Source of the DNA: Tubiluchus corallicola
Lineage: Eukaryota; Priapulida; Priapulimorpha; Priapulimorphida; Tubiluchidae
Reading direction: 5' to 3'
DNA: 64,000 nt
Assembly (NCBI GenBank): GCA_030141605.1
Contig: JAQGDQ010000112.1
Span: forward strand, 440,501-504,500
Positions 25,601-36,899 of this stretch are shown in pieces; position 1 is the first letter of the stretch, and each line of letters begins with the position of its first letter. Below the pieces are notes generated by a model. It saw nothing but the letters and a program-made list of their open reading frames with translations. It had not been told where the DNA came from and did no database searches. The translations under genes and the position numbers were made by a program.

Positions 25601-25665
25601 TTCTTCTTCTTGCCTGCTTTTTCCGGTGATAAATAACGTTTCAGATATTCCTGCTTAGTTGACAT
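16616..25665 (-). CDS. BUD13: BUD13, RES-complex pre-mRNA splicing factor
   Basis: Eight coding exons on the minus strand: 25665-25565, 24784-24685, 24323-24242, 23310-22265, 20187-20033, 18687-18500, 17637-17523 and 16676-16616, giving 615 aa. All introns are GT-AG and every phase agrees. The N terminus is [16 protein letters not shown] followed by a lysine run; then [31 protein letters not shown]; one large exon of about 14-residue Ser/Asp/Arg repeats (core SDSDQSPVR); [41 protein letters not shown]; and the conserved C terminus [47 protein letters not shown], ending [12 protein letters not shown]13 works with SNIP1 and RBMX2 in the RES complex, which stabilises the activated spliceosome and helps introns with weak 5' splice sites. 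Introns carry several mobile elements, described separately. Confidence 0.96.
16800..17225. repeat. Degenerate pentamer array (CTTGT/CTTGC/CTTAC) in the last BUD13 intron
   Basis: About 425 bases of pentamer units CTTGT, CTTGC, CTTAC and variants on the plus strand. On the BUD13 sense strand these read GACAAG, GGCAAG and GGTAAG. About ten GGTAAG words occur, most in AAGGTAAGG context. A short open frame across it is low-complexity and not a gene. Confidence 0.9.
18778..19495 (-). repeat. Dispersed repeat, copy 1 (BUD13 intron 5)
   Basis: It aligns end to end, in the same orientation, with 23593-24150. Shared words include AAAGGAAAACAGAATGATT, ATACATTTTAACA, AATTTTCAACAGCA, GAGTGTGTTTCACGTGTTTG and the closing GGTTTTCCTTT. 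Copy 1 is longer because it holds a Tigger-like insertion (19319-19427) and extra AT-rich sequence near 19060. No protein is encoded. Strand is arbitrary. Confidence 0.8.
19319..19427. mobile_element. Tigger/pogo-like mini element, 109 bp
   Basis: Starts CAGCTAGACCTCGTTGTAAC after TA and ends GCTTGACTG before TG. The terminal CAG...CTG and the CCTCGTTGTAACG word are typical of Tigger/pogo terminal repeats. The matching place in repeat copy 2 (TA at 24090-24091) lacks it, giving an empty site. Confidence 0.7.
20735..20830. repeat. Impure CCA/CCG trinucleotide tract
   Basis: A run of CCACCG, GCCGCCGCCACCA, CACCACCACCGCCATC and ACTACTATTACTACC words in the intron between BUD13 exons 4 and 5. 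No open frame continues across it. Confidence 0.8.
21045..22080. mobile_element. hAT-type non-autonomous transposon, 1036 bp, in BUD13 intron 4
   Basis: The left end is CAAGGCTGGCAGTATGGT; the right end, read inverted, is CAAGGCTGACAGTATGGT. Flanks are CCTGCTAG (21037-21044) and CCTTCTGG (22081-22088), an 8-bp target duplication with two differences, as expected for hAT. Both ends carry many copies of GTAC/ATAC-containing words (TACCATACCGTAATTCCGTA on the left, CATACAGTACTGTACTGT on the right), like hAT subterminal repeats. It encodes no transposase. Confidence 0.85.
22400..22660 (-). repeat. BUD13: Coding 42-bp tandem repeat, block 2 of BUD13
   Basis: Units of 14 codons with consensus [14 protein letters not shown]. 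The last units are nearly identical at nucleotide level (TGGTCACTATCTGAT on the plus strand recurs every 42 bases). Block 2 favours RRKRH, block 1 favours RKQRH. Confidence 0.92.
22975..23225 (-). repeat. BUD13: Coding 42-bp tandem repeat, block 1 of BUD13
   Basis: About six units with consensus [14 protein letters not shown]. One unit, [13 protein letters not shown], is one residue short. Blocks 1 and 2 are separated by about 100 codons of diverged sequence containing older units. The repeats are basic-acidic Ser/Arg-like and probably disordered; human BUD13 has a comparable repeated region. Confidence 0.9.
23593..24150 (-). repeat. Dispersed repeat, copy 2 (BUD13 intron 3)
   Basis: Same family and orientation as 18778-19495, about 4.8 kb away in the same gene. 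It lacks the 109-bp Tigger-like insertion and so shows the pre-insertion sequence at 24090-24091. Confidence 0.8.
24851..25478. mobile_element. Tigger/pogo-like MITE, 628 bp, in BUD13 intron 1
   Basis: The left end is CAGTAAGTCCTCGCTTAATG; the right end, inverted, is CAGCAAGTCCTCATTTAATG. Both sides are flanked by TA (24849-24850 and 25479-25480), the target of Tc1/mariner-pogo elements. Just inside both ends, words resembling AACGTCATTAA recur. No transposase frame is present. Confidence 0.85.
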
Positions 25666-28600
25666 TATTTTCTTTGTGTAAATAGACAACCTGCAAATGC
25701 CGTAAGCCCTGTAATTAAGCATTTACCATTTATCATCTTTACAGCCAAGTCCTATTCGGCTGATCACTTAGTCCTTATAATAATTTCATTTAGGACATAG
25801 TTTAAGGATAACACCTTAAGTAACTCAAAACTTATTTCCAAGGTGGCCCCGATTATTATTACCCACACGTTACTTCGATAAACCCGAATTTTTAAATTAT
25901 GTCCTGTAGTTTTTTAGTCAACAACAAAATGGAAGAAATTTTCAAGCAAAATGCTTTCTTTCCCAATTAGTATAAAGTAATGTAAATTATCTCCATGAGC
26001 CAAAGGTGGCCAAATTGAAATACTTTAATCTTTCTAAATATGCGAGCTTTTTGCAACCAAGTGTTATTTTTAAGCACGCCTTTTCACTCCTTCCATAAGC
26101 AATACGTCTTTATAAATGGAAAATCTCGAAATAAATTCACCTCACACATTAGACGTTACTCAGTCTGGATAGGATAGGCTTAAGAATACAAGAACAACAA
26201 TAATTTTCAAGCATAAACATAAAGTTTCTGCAATATAGTCATCATCATCATCATCCAATGAATCATACGTCCAGGGACATAATTCTGCTCACCTCCCTAT
26301 GCCAGGACTATTGCAATGCCCCAAGTGCATTTATTTCTAAAGATCAATAGTGAAGTGTTTAAATCTTTCTGCAATATAGTCATCATCATCATCATACGAC
26401 CGTCACGTTTATTGTAGACATTGGGCAGGCAGAATTCTAAAATAAAAGAAATCTGCTTTCAGACAGGTAAACGCAGCAACATGGGCAATACCAAATATCT
26501 TGCTTTTGTTAATGTGCTTTTGCTACACGTGAACAAAAATTGTATGATTTCCCAGATTGCGTCCAGGTGTCGACTTACTTCGGCTGTTTTAGTAGGTTTT
26601 TGCAGGTGTGAAATCTTTTCGGTCACATATTAAAGGTATTATTCTTGATTTATCTTAAAAGCGACCCTCAAATACCACACTGTTTTAAAATTTTGAGATT
26701 ATATATCATCTTATAGCTGATTGTAGATGATTGATCGTACAATGTTGATGATTGATTGTACAATGGGGCATACAGAGTAAAAAATAGATGATAAAATTTT
26801 AGTACGAAGATGCTCAGCTTTACGTCCCATGCTAAGGCAATGTGGGATAATTCCAAACTTTAGCTTTTCATAGTAAGAGAGATCTTCAGAGTTTCCTACA
26901 GTTACAGTTTATATTTTTAAGAAAATCTGGCTTAAACTTAGCTAATGTATTAATATTATGTATCCCCAATTTAAAATCTTGGATGAACAAGTGATGTATA
27001 AAATGCTGCAGAAACTGATCTAGCTGTTATCCAAAGTGTGGGAAAAACCAGTCCTCCTTTAGGGACACACAATTACAACTAATATTTATATAGATTATGA
27101 GTTATCCAAAGAAAGTTTCTTAGAATCCCCTGTAATCTTAGAAAAAGAGAACATCTTAGTTTAACATGTTTTAAAACTAATAAAATTTTAACTGTTGATG
27201 ATTTAATACAGATGAATACAGCTACATACATGTATAAAACTAAATATCATCTTTTTCCAACATTCTTTAGTAATCGAGTCCAACCAAATAATCAGCATTT
27301 CGCAACCAGAATGAATGAGTTTGTCGTAAAGTTCTGTAGAATAGACGTGGCATGGCAATTCATTGCAAATGTTGGTCCAAGGCTTTGGAATGACATAAAT
27401 GATGAATTAAAAACTGTTCAGCTGATTCAACAAATTAAAAAGAAATATAGAGCAATGATTCTCAACAAGTACAACACTTCCTAATATCCTACACCTACTG
27501 TAGCAGTCGTACCACAATCCTGGTACAGATTATGCAAAACAAGGCATCATTGATAAATCTTTAGAGCTGATGTAAACATCGCACAATCTACTATCTTTCT
27601 TCCTACCATTTCCACTAACACTTCCTTCTACCCTTCCTGTGTGATCTAACCTTTCTCCCAGTTCTTTTTTGTTCACTCACCCATTTTTTTTCGGGTTCAC
27701 ATGACAGTGGGCTTATACAAGCCTTTGCTTCTCTAGCCCACTGCAGTACAATTATTCTTTTATGATAACAATAGTGTATGAAACATAATAATTTAATACA
27801 ATATGACGGAACAATCTGATGTCACTGTGTGTTTAATGTCATTATGTTGTACTGAATGTGATAATAACAAAACTTCAACTTCAGTACTGGGAGTTTGTTA
27901 CACTTTGTCACTTTACTAATTCTATATTATGTACTATATAATGTAGCCTAAAATACAACTCGATATCCTTTTAAAAGTTAACTAACACTTTGACTTAATA
28001 TCAATAAAAAGAGTTAGATGCAGTTAGTTGAAAATTTAGTTCCTTCTGGTAAAAAGCAGTGGCATGGTATTCTGTGCGTGTATGGGGTTGGGATGTGCAG
28101 ACCACACAGTGTGTTCCCTTTGGCAGGGTGGCTGATTTTGGTCAAGGTTGGCAGCATCAAATACAAGTGGGTACTAGTCAAAAACTATGGTGCAATATTT
28201 CCTTAGATGTATATTATAACTTCTATACATTTATACTTGCTGTAGTTGAAGGAATGTTGTGTTGGCCAATTAGACTACCACATTTGCAAACTTAGTACAT
28301 GATTCTACATGAATATTTGTGTATTTTTGTGAATGTTTAATGGTGAATAAAAGTAAAAGTACTAATACTTTCTTTCAAGGTATTCCAGATAAAACATCTT
28401 TAACTGCCAAGAAAACCCTTTAATTTCTATGAACTGTTTTAGACGTATCTGCGAGTCTTACCTAGGTATACCTGTGCTGTACCAGCAAATCTATCAGACT
28501 CTTTGCCTCCAATTTTTTCTATCTTTTTAGCGTGCTAAATCTGTTGCGCAAGTATCTGTTGGTGAAATGTAGAAGTGATTACTATTTATTATTGTAGTGT

Positions 28601-29455
28601 CCAGTCAGGTTGAAATGTGTTATGGTGCCTCCCCGAATGGTATGCTAGCCATTTGCCAAGTTATTTTTAAAGTGGTTTGGACTTCTTGCATTCCTAACAT
28701 GTATGCCAAGTTTATTCCAATCATTGACTACTCGGAAAGTGAAAGATTCTTCTTGTTGCAGCTACGCTTGGAGATCTTATGCTATATATAACAGTTGACT
28801 TGAAAATAACTTTCGAAATTTAATTTAGTATCGATGCTGAAAGTTAAAAATGTGATTAACATATTAACATAACAGTTTTCGTCCATTTGTTCGGAACATG
28901 ATAGTTCATGCAATGCTGGTACCAAGCTGGTTGCTTGTCTCTGGTTGTTTTCTACCTTGCTGATATGTTCTAGCTTAAGGGATAATATATTACATCTCCA
29001 TAATCCATTACTAGGCATACAATGATTTTGTACACTATTAAAAACATCTAACAGACTTACAGTCTAAATACATAAATGCCCAGCGAATACGCCACAGTTA
29101 TTCTTAATAAATTTTGAAAGTTTGCTTCAGCAGTCATAAGCTTTGACCTTCAGAATTAATCTTATATTTGATAGCATATCAAAGTTTGGGCAATGTATAA
29201 GTAAATCATATTAATGGGGGATGACAGTCATCAGTATCAAAAAACTGAATTCAGTTTTGGTCAGAAACCCTCAAACAGTTTGAGCTTTTTGCAGCTTTAT
29301 GCTTTATTCAGAAAGCCATGTGGTGATTTTCTGACCGTAACATGAAAGCAAATGTTTGGATGATTAAGACACCAGAGTTGTGTTGTTGCCATTAATTGTT
29401 AGATGTTTATGTAAGCGCTGAACGTTGAATGACGTTTCCTTATTACAGGAGAGAA
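25666..29455. other. Divergent region between BUD13 and PAFAH1B
   Basis: The BUD13 promoter must lie just right of 25665. Two copies of TTCTGCAATATAGTCATCATC occur near 26226 and 26368, each running into a short CAT/ATC tract. A LINE fragment occupies about 27090-27484. No other exon is seen. The PAFAH1B promoter and any 5' non-coding exon are probably in 28000-29440 but I cannot place them. Confidence 0.4.
27090..27484 (+). mobile_element. C-terminal fragment of a Jockey/CR1-type LINE ORF
   Basis: The open frame from about 27212 reads MYKTKYHLFPTFFSNRVQ, FATRMNEFVVKFCRIDVAW and VGPRLWNDINDELKTVQL, then KKKYRAMIL and a stop at 27482-27484. The pattern MYKxxxxxLPxxF...RxxxxFxxRxxGPxxWNxLPxxIK...FKKxxKxxL is the tail of many LINE reverse-transcriptase proteins. 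The RT core is missing. Confidence 0.7.
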
Positions 29456-32400
29456 ATGTCAAATCCTGCTGCTGTGCCGACGCCCGTAGAAGATGTTCAA
29501 GGTGATCGACGATGGATGAATTTGGTTAGTGCAAATTTGCCATGTTGGTGTATCTTAAGTAGTGCTGGGCGATTAATGGATTAATTGAATTAATCGTGAT
29601 TACAGCCAGTATATAAATTGATATAAACGGCGATTGAACAGTAATTCAAATTGCGAGATTAATCAGGAGCAAAATATACGTGTTACTCACTGACTAAACG
29701 CTAGTATTTTTGCACAAATAAACAGAATCTTTGTGCTTTTTCTTCATTTTTCTCACCTTACACAATAGGTACAATTGCGAACAACAGTGTTGCAAACTGG
29801 AGGCTTCAAATTCATTGACACAGTGACACATGTAGTGACGTAGTCATAGTGTAGTTACTTGAAAAAGTAGCGCATGCCTATAAAAATAAGCACAAGTACA
29901 AAAAGAAGCTATAGGCTACATTTCTCTGCAATCTATAAGTGAAACACAAAAAATCGTCGCAGAACATTAATCGTGATATCGAATGACAAGAACAAGATTA
30001 TAGTTGAGTTACAAAATTTCAAAATCACCCATCACTAATGTTGAGCAACTCATTTATTGTAACTATATCTTATACTAGTTAATTGCTTCGTATCACTTAA
30101 TGATTAGTAAGGTCTTATGAAAACATTTTACATTAAGTCAGAAATGTGGAAAGCCTTTCCCTGTAATAACATTACAGATAGCATTAGTTCCATCAATGAT
30201 TAAATGATAAATAACATGTATATTTCCTTCATAATGGTTTATAGTTACTAAGAATGCTAAAGTTTACAATTCCCTACACACAAGAAATTAGTTCACAAAG
30301 TGGGTTAGGATTAGTCTAGGGTATGGTTGGGGTTTAGCATTATGATTAGTTAGAGTCAGGGTGAGGATTAGGATATTTAAATTGTGTGGGCAATTGTAAA
30401 CTTCCACTGAAAATTATAGTACTGCAAAGTGCTGATGTTTGTTAAGTTTGTTTATTTTACAGCTTTTCTGCTAATTAACATGATCAAACATTTGAAGTTT
30501 TTTTAGTCACCATGAACAAACATTTGCGAATTTTTTCTACGATTCTTACTTTATTTCACATGTTTGTGTGTTTGTTTTTTAGCATGACCGGTATGTGGCG
30601 GAAACAAAGGAAAAGGAAGCAGATGTCGTTTTTATAGGAGATTCGTTGATCCAGTATTTAGAACATACAGAAGTAAGTTGGTCCTCATTTTTATAGAAAT
30701 ATTTAATTGGTTTTAATGGTAGATTTTGTGTTTCTGTGTAGTAATTCATGTTAGGTCTTCCCGTAATGCATAATTAAGCTGTATAAGTAGGATGAGAAAA
30801 AATGACTGAAGTGTAACTGAAGTGTTAGTTACTAATTGTGTTTTCTTAGGTGTTAATGATATTAAATTCTATAGGAACATGTTATTCTGTGTAGCAGATG
30901 TGTTGCAGCATTGTCAAAATAGGAAGTAAGTAAATTCTATTTTATGAACTATGAAACAATAAGAAACTCACGGAGGCCTCCAGTGAGGGCTGCATACTGA
31001 TACAGCCAATAAATGATTTCATTGATTTGTGTGTTCAGTGTGTAACTTAAAGATGATTTGAAATCAGAGAGTAACATGGAATCTGTCATTTGTAGATATT
31101 TTGTAATGATCTTTTTTATATACTATTTTGTTAATTTGTATCGTGTTGCAGATCTGGGAGAAGAAAATATCTCAGTTTCACTGTATAAACTTTGGATGCA
31201 GCGCTGACACCACGGCTAATGTATTATGGAGATTACACAATGGCGAATTAGATTTTACCACTAAACCAAAGGTAAATTTTTGTAAGTGTACAAAGAGATG
31301 GTTGTCAAAGCCAAATTTTCAGTCCATTATTGTCACTTTAATCTCTAGTGAGACTTTTTTTGTGACAAAAACACTGATGTAAATAGTTTATATGGAGAAG
31401 AAGATAAGGTTAACAGCATGGTATATACTTAACCATTTAGACTACTCTCATCACTATTGTTAACTGTAGGCACAGTTATTTCATTTTCAAAGCCAGCAAG
31501 AAAGAACCACGATTGAAAATAAGATGACTATTACTGTCAAGTTCAGTGCCAAAGGAACGTGTGTTGGCCGAGTAATACATTTGGTTGCTGATCCAGTGAT
31601 TTTGTGTTCGAATCTGACGGTTGTTGGGTGGTATTCAAGCCAGTTACCACTCGAACATGACCATCTGGCTGCTTTCTTAGGCCTCCACCCTTGAGTATCT
31701 TGTCACATTTTAGGAAAGAAAAGTGGTTATGAGACGAGGGTTCAAAAATGAACATCTGTCTCAATGCATCTGGCTTTGAGCCATTCTTTTTCTTCGATGA
31801 TAAAACTTTCGAAAATGTGCAGGAATAGTTTAGTACATGATTATTTACTGAGTAATGATCATTTTTGGGTGCTTGTAATTACTGACAATATAACATTTCA
31901 GGTTTTACTTTTTGCTTTTGAAAAGATACTTTCTAAAGTGCCAGAGATACGAAATTTGTTTTTAGCCTTAGTATTTTGGCATTTTTTGCCAATGGTTGTC
32001 GCATACAGGTCAACTTATTAACCTCATCACCTCTGTTTTTGTTTGTTAATTAATGATGTTGGCATTATTGAAATCAGAAAAGACAGGAGCTTGAAATGGT
32101 TATCTCATTCTGTTATGAAATTATGTACAATTTCTCCCTTAGAAGCTTATGCTTAATTAACAAAAAGTAATTTTTATTGTTAAAAGTGAAAACCTAGTCA
32201 GTTCTTTTGTACTCACCTGTCCACTTGTTTATTGAAATCTACCAACAGTTTCTTGAAATGCATTGTAGACTAAATGTATAAACAGACTTTGAATCCTACT
32301 ATAGAAGAAATGGTTAATCAGCAAGAAATATAGATTCTAATCAATTATAGCGCACCTTGTTAAATTTGTTAAAATTTAAGCCATTTCTTAGTGGAACTGG

Positions 32401-34086
32401 AAAACCTCTGTGCAACTACTGTGATTAAGCCCTTTACCTCAAGCGGTTTGTTTGAACCACTGACAATGCTTCAAGCAGTTTTTAAAAAAAACGTACTTAT
32501 ATAACAGACTAACAGTAACTGTATTTTAATTTTGACTGAGTACTAAAAGCTTGCACTGTTTACAGGTGATAGTAGTTTTAGCTGGAACAAATAATCATGG
32601 ACATAATGCTGAACAGGTTGTAGGCGGTCTAGAAGCAATCGTCAAGTTAATATCAGAGAAACAACCAGAAGCTACTATACTCCTACTGGTAAGTCATTAA
32701 TGTATCTGAATATCTAAAATTATAACTATAAGTTATTTTTATTCTTTTCTCCAGACAGAGTTCGGCCTATTCAGTCACACCTTTTTATGCCGCCATTTTT
32801 GGGACTGTAAAATATGCTGACATTAAGCAAATTTAGCATAATGAGGTGCACTAATTTAAATACAAATTTTTATTTCGGTAACTAGGACCATATAAAATAC
32901 AAATACAGTACTAATATGAATAAACTACAATGTAATATATGCTTGTTTATGCAAATATGGACATTTTGCTTTACCAAAAATTGCTCTGCCATAAGTGAGA
33001 TTGGCATTATAAAGTGAGGAGGAGCATTATAATGAAGTTTGACTGTATTTACAAAGGACAGTCATTTTTCAGTTTTTTAAAGTTTCCGACACAGTTACAT
33101 CTACAAGTTAGTCTAATCACTTGTAAAATTAAAATTAATTAGTGTTCTATGAATTTTTAAAAATTTTGCGGTAGGGTAACTTTTCAGAAACAAAACACAT
33201 TCAGTATAAATGAAACATGGTTTTACCTTTGCAATGGTAATGACATTTTAATTTGCCTACTGTGAATAGTTAAAACTTCAGCTGTAACTGTGAATAAGCT
33301 CTTCTAGCTTGTGTCACATTTGATAATGAAAGCTTCATGCTACACAGACACTGATGAATTTCAAAATGAATGCACTGTTCACTGACAAGGCAGAAAGTTG
33401 TCTGGCAGAAGGATGTGGTGTAAAAAATTTTGCCGACGTTAAGTTTGCAAAAACTTATTTAGAGACACTGTTTTATTTCTTATCTAATGTAGGACAAGTG
33501 TGGACTGATATAATGGTGAGGCACAGTACTGGCACTTTATGTATACAAATTCTTTAAGCAGTAATAACAATAATAATAATAATTCGCAAAACTAATAAAA
33601 TGTGGGCAAATTCTAATCGTGTCACTGATTAGATTAGATTAGATAAAGTGCATATGTAATGGAGTAGACCATAGTTCAAATTGTTGCAAGCCAGACAATG
33701 TCATTTCTGCAAATTAGATAAATTATTTCACTCGTTAGCTTGTACCAGGCAGCTTGCTTGGGGTTCATTTGTTACATATAAGCAAATATTTATCTCTTTT
33801 GTAGACCATTCCACCCCGAGGGCTCAAACCTAACCCGCTGCGAGAAAAGATTGCTAAAATCAACAAAGAGTTACCTCACATCGTCGCCTCCATTCCACGG
33901 TGTCAACTAGTCGACATCGGCGATCGGTTCATCCAGTCGGACGGCACGATCAATCATCACGACATGTACGATTACCTGCACTTCACAAAGCTGGGCTATT
34001 GGAAGGCATTCGAACCAGTGTATGACTTACTGGAACAAATACTTGTAGATGATAATGCCGAGGATGAAACATCTCCAACTGACTGA
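29456..34086 (+). CDS. PAFAH1B3: PAFAH1B catalytic subunit (brain-type PAF acetylhydrolase, alpha1/alpha2-like)
   Basis: Five coding exons: 29456-29524, 30583-30672, 31152-31271, 32566-32688 and 33805-34086, giving 227 aa; all introns are GT-AG and phase 0. SGNH-hydrolase landmarks: VVFIGDSLIQYL with the nucleophile Ser; ADTTANVLWRLHNGEL; VLAGTNNHGHNAEQVVGG with the oxyanion Asn; LKPNPLREK; and SDGTINHHDMYDYLHFTKLG with the catalytic Asp and His in DYLH. The enzyme removes the sn-2 acetyl group of platelet-activating factor, and the catalytic dimer binds LIS1 (PAFAH1B1). Wording is closer to PAFAH1B3 (GTNNHGH, TPVEDVQGD) than to PAFAH1B2, but many invertebrates have one gene co-orthologous to both, so the symbol is approximate. 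Oddity: vertebrate NFGIGGDTT is NFGCSADTT here. A splice acceptor at 29447-29448 suggests a 5' non-coding exon upstream. Confidence 0.94.
29560..30037. mobile_element. hAT-type MITE, 478 bp, in PAFAH1B intron 1
   Basis: The left end is TAGTGCTGGGCGATTAATGG; the right end, inverted, is TAGTGATGGGTGATTTTGAA. Flanks ATCTTAAG (29552-29559) and ATGTTGAG (30038-30045) form an 8-bp duplication with two differences. The TAGTGCTGGGCGATTAAT start is typical of hAT elements. No coding capacity. Confidence 0.8.
32772..33045. mobile_element. Tigger/pogo-like MITE, 274 bp, in PAFAH1B intron 4
   Basis: Starts CAGTCACACCTTTTTATGCC and ends, inverted, CAGTCAAACTTCATTATAAT. TA follows the right end; the left flank is TT, so one target copy has mutated. 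Words such as GCATTATAA recur inside the right arm. Confidence 0.65.
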
Positions 34087-36899
34087 GTAATGTACATGAT
34101 AAGCAAGTCTTATTTGATTAGTTTAATGCTTGCATGTCAGTGTGCAAACCGTAAAGTGAAGCTTCTAAGAATTATGGAACCAGATTATGGTTAACGATTG
34201 TTTAAATTTAGCTTCCACGTGGAACCCAGATATTGTTATCTAAAGCATAACGAACTATAGTTGCTCAAGCATATACTCATCTCTGCATGCGGCTTGGGGA
34301 GCTGAAATCACGCAAACTGTGCAAAAAGAATTATCCCTTTCTAGATGAAACTATGCTTTTGTCTAAGTCGCTAGATTTCTTCATACATTTTAAATGATAT
34401 AGAGATAAAAAATAGATTTTCTATGGCTAAATGATATTGTATTATTAACTGATAGTTTAGAAGATACGTCCATTGTGTTTATTGGATTTCAACAATGTTT
34501 GAATGTACACGGGAAACATTTTAGACAAATAGCTTTCAGAATATGAATGCTCTAAATGTCTGCGAGGTTAAATTTTCGCATCTTGAGATGAGAAATTGTG
34601 TTTTTTTGGGAGAATCAAGACAAGGTGAGAAACTGACAAATATAAGTGCAACAATTAGAATAAATTCTGAAATGAAAAATTATATATTAAACACAAAGTA
34701 TTTGAAGATTCTCAATGGTTTAAAGTAATTCCAGGCATTGTTGTCATTATTTGTTGTACATATCTATAGATTTCATTATGTATTTTACAATTTTTTTATT
34801 TTTTGTGATGAGATCGACATTTTGATACGTTTTTATTTACCTAGTGCGCTAAAAATTCTCAATATATTGCTAGGTTACTACTTTGAGTTTTTCGTAGTTA
34901 AGATTAGTTCTGCAGTAAGTAATCATGGACTATAATCATTCCGCAGCTTGAATCATTATTATCATGGATAAATAACACTTTCTTTCTTTGGGAGTGAAAC
35001 CAAATGTATTGTTGACATTTCATCAACATCCACAGAGGAGCCGATAAATCACAGACAATACAATAAGAGCTGCAAACATCATCTTAAATGAATGATTACT
35101 CAGAGCTGTGTTCTCTTCTTACAACGTCATCGTCAAAAGCTTATTACGTGTGTTGTCCACATCTGGCTGGCAAAATTCTCATATTACACTATATAAAGAG
35201 ATTTGCGTTCAAGACAGCTAAGCTCGGCAGTTAATCCAGGGTGCCATTGGCTTGTCAGCACCACTTCCATAATCCTTGGCTTCTCCATCTTTGAAAGTGG
35301 AAATCTTTAAAACCTAGCCTTGGCATAGACACTCACACAGACCAGTATTTTAGAACACAGATTTCACCCATTCTGGACTTCACAAAAATTCCTCGTTTTT
35401 AGATTTTTCTTGATTCCAGAAAACTTGGCTTTCTTTGATTTTTTTTAACAAGCGCTACAGTGTTTAGTACTTAATTAGAAGATAATCGTGCATTATTTAA
35501 CGTCATATTGTAAGCTCAACCTTGTCTTCTGTATATAATTTTTGCAACTGCACTTATGAATATGCACACAAACGTATTCGTACTTTGGTAGATGGTGATT
35601 CATTGCAATATATATGTGCATTTAAATCAATGTTTAACTAAATTATAATGATTATAATTGTGGTGTAACAATGACGTAAAGTTGTTTTAAAAATTTCCTA
35701 TGTATGTCTCTAGTATTATATGAATACGTGTTAAAAGCTGATTTTATCAATGTAAGTTCAATATTACATTAAAATAATACTAAAAAAATATCCCTTAAAT
35801 AATGCAGTTTAGCTAGCAAAATACCGATCGTTTTAAGCTGGTATATCACTGTCCTTGTGCTAGACAGATTGATAGTTTGAACAGATGGTGGATAATCCTT
35901 GAACGTTAGACTTTTCAAATGTTTCCTGTAAACGTGCACATCATAATAAATGTAAGTATGAACGCAATAAGGTATGTTTTGCTTTTGTTTTTGTATGCTA
36001 AAATATAAGGTAAGATAACGATAACTTAGCTGAGTTCCTGTGCGACTGAAAAAAAGATGCTAATTTATACATCTAGAATTTGTAAATATCTTCTTCCCAT
36101 CGATTATTAATTTCTGATACTGATAAAAGTCCGTCTCTCTACCAGGTACTAGTAGTGGTAGCATAGTTATAGTAGTAGAGTGGCAGCAGCAGCAGTAGTA
36201 GTATATTCTTTACATTGGAACAGAACAGAAAACCAATAACAGTCATTCTACTTTGAAAGTTTACTGTATTTTGGCACATCATTTTGCAGAGAACTGTAAT
36301 GGTAAAACAACAAATTTGGCACAGAAATTTGGCAAATTCAGAAATTCACTGTTATGCCCATTGGCTTGGTGTAAAGCACAGGCAGAGTACAAACGTAAAC
36401 TGTAAATAAATGCATGTTATAAGTAATAGTCCTAATTTATTGTGCTAATCTATGGAGAATGCTCTTAAAATTTGGCAGAGAAGTACCCTAGGCATGTGTA
36501 CTAATCACACAAATACTTTGTTGGACAGAAAGTTAGATGTAAAACTTATTACATTATTTCAAAAATGTAATAAACTTCACAATTTGTTTCTGTTTGAAAA
36601 AAGTACTTCTTACGATTACTTAAATCCTACTGCAGGTGGCACCACAGAGTCATAGTATTATTTTCAATTTAACTGTGCAAACACATTGCATTTGCTATAA
36701 CTATTTGCTGAGCTAAAATAGATAGACAAAAATGCAAATGTAACATTAAGTGTAAAACATAGTAAATACAATAAACAAATACATAAACAACTAAATAAAT
36801 ATAAATAATCATCAGTAAGAGAAGGAGCTGTAAGCAAGATACTCATTCATTGCATATTCAAGTTGTAGAATGTCAGAAATTGTAATTATGCTCAAGGAT
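34087..36899. other. Convergent intergenic DNA between PAFAH1B and CFAP91
   Basis: No conserved exon on either strand. The left part should be the PAFAH1B 3' UTR (AATAAA near 34661 and 35945 are candidates). A CAG/TAG trinucleotide tract is at about 36180-36210. The right part should be the CFAP91 3' UTR. Confidence 0.4.

Noticed and set aside
29456-34086. Assignment as PAFAH1B2 rather than PAFAH1B3
   Set aside because: Motif wording is closer to PAFAH1B3, but the gene may predate the vertebrate split, so neither symbol is strictly proven; B3 was used with that caveat.
36452-36655. Possible LINE reverse-transcriptase remnant (ALKIWQRSTLGMC)
   Set aside because: The resemblance to RT C-terminal regions is weak and there is no diagnostic motif; not enough to annotate.
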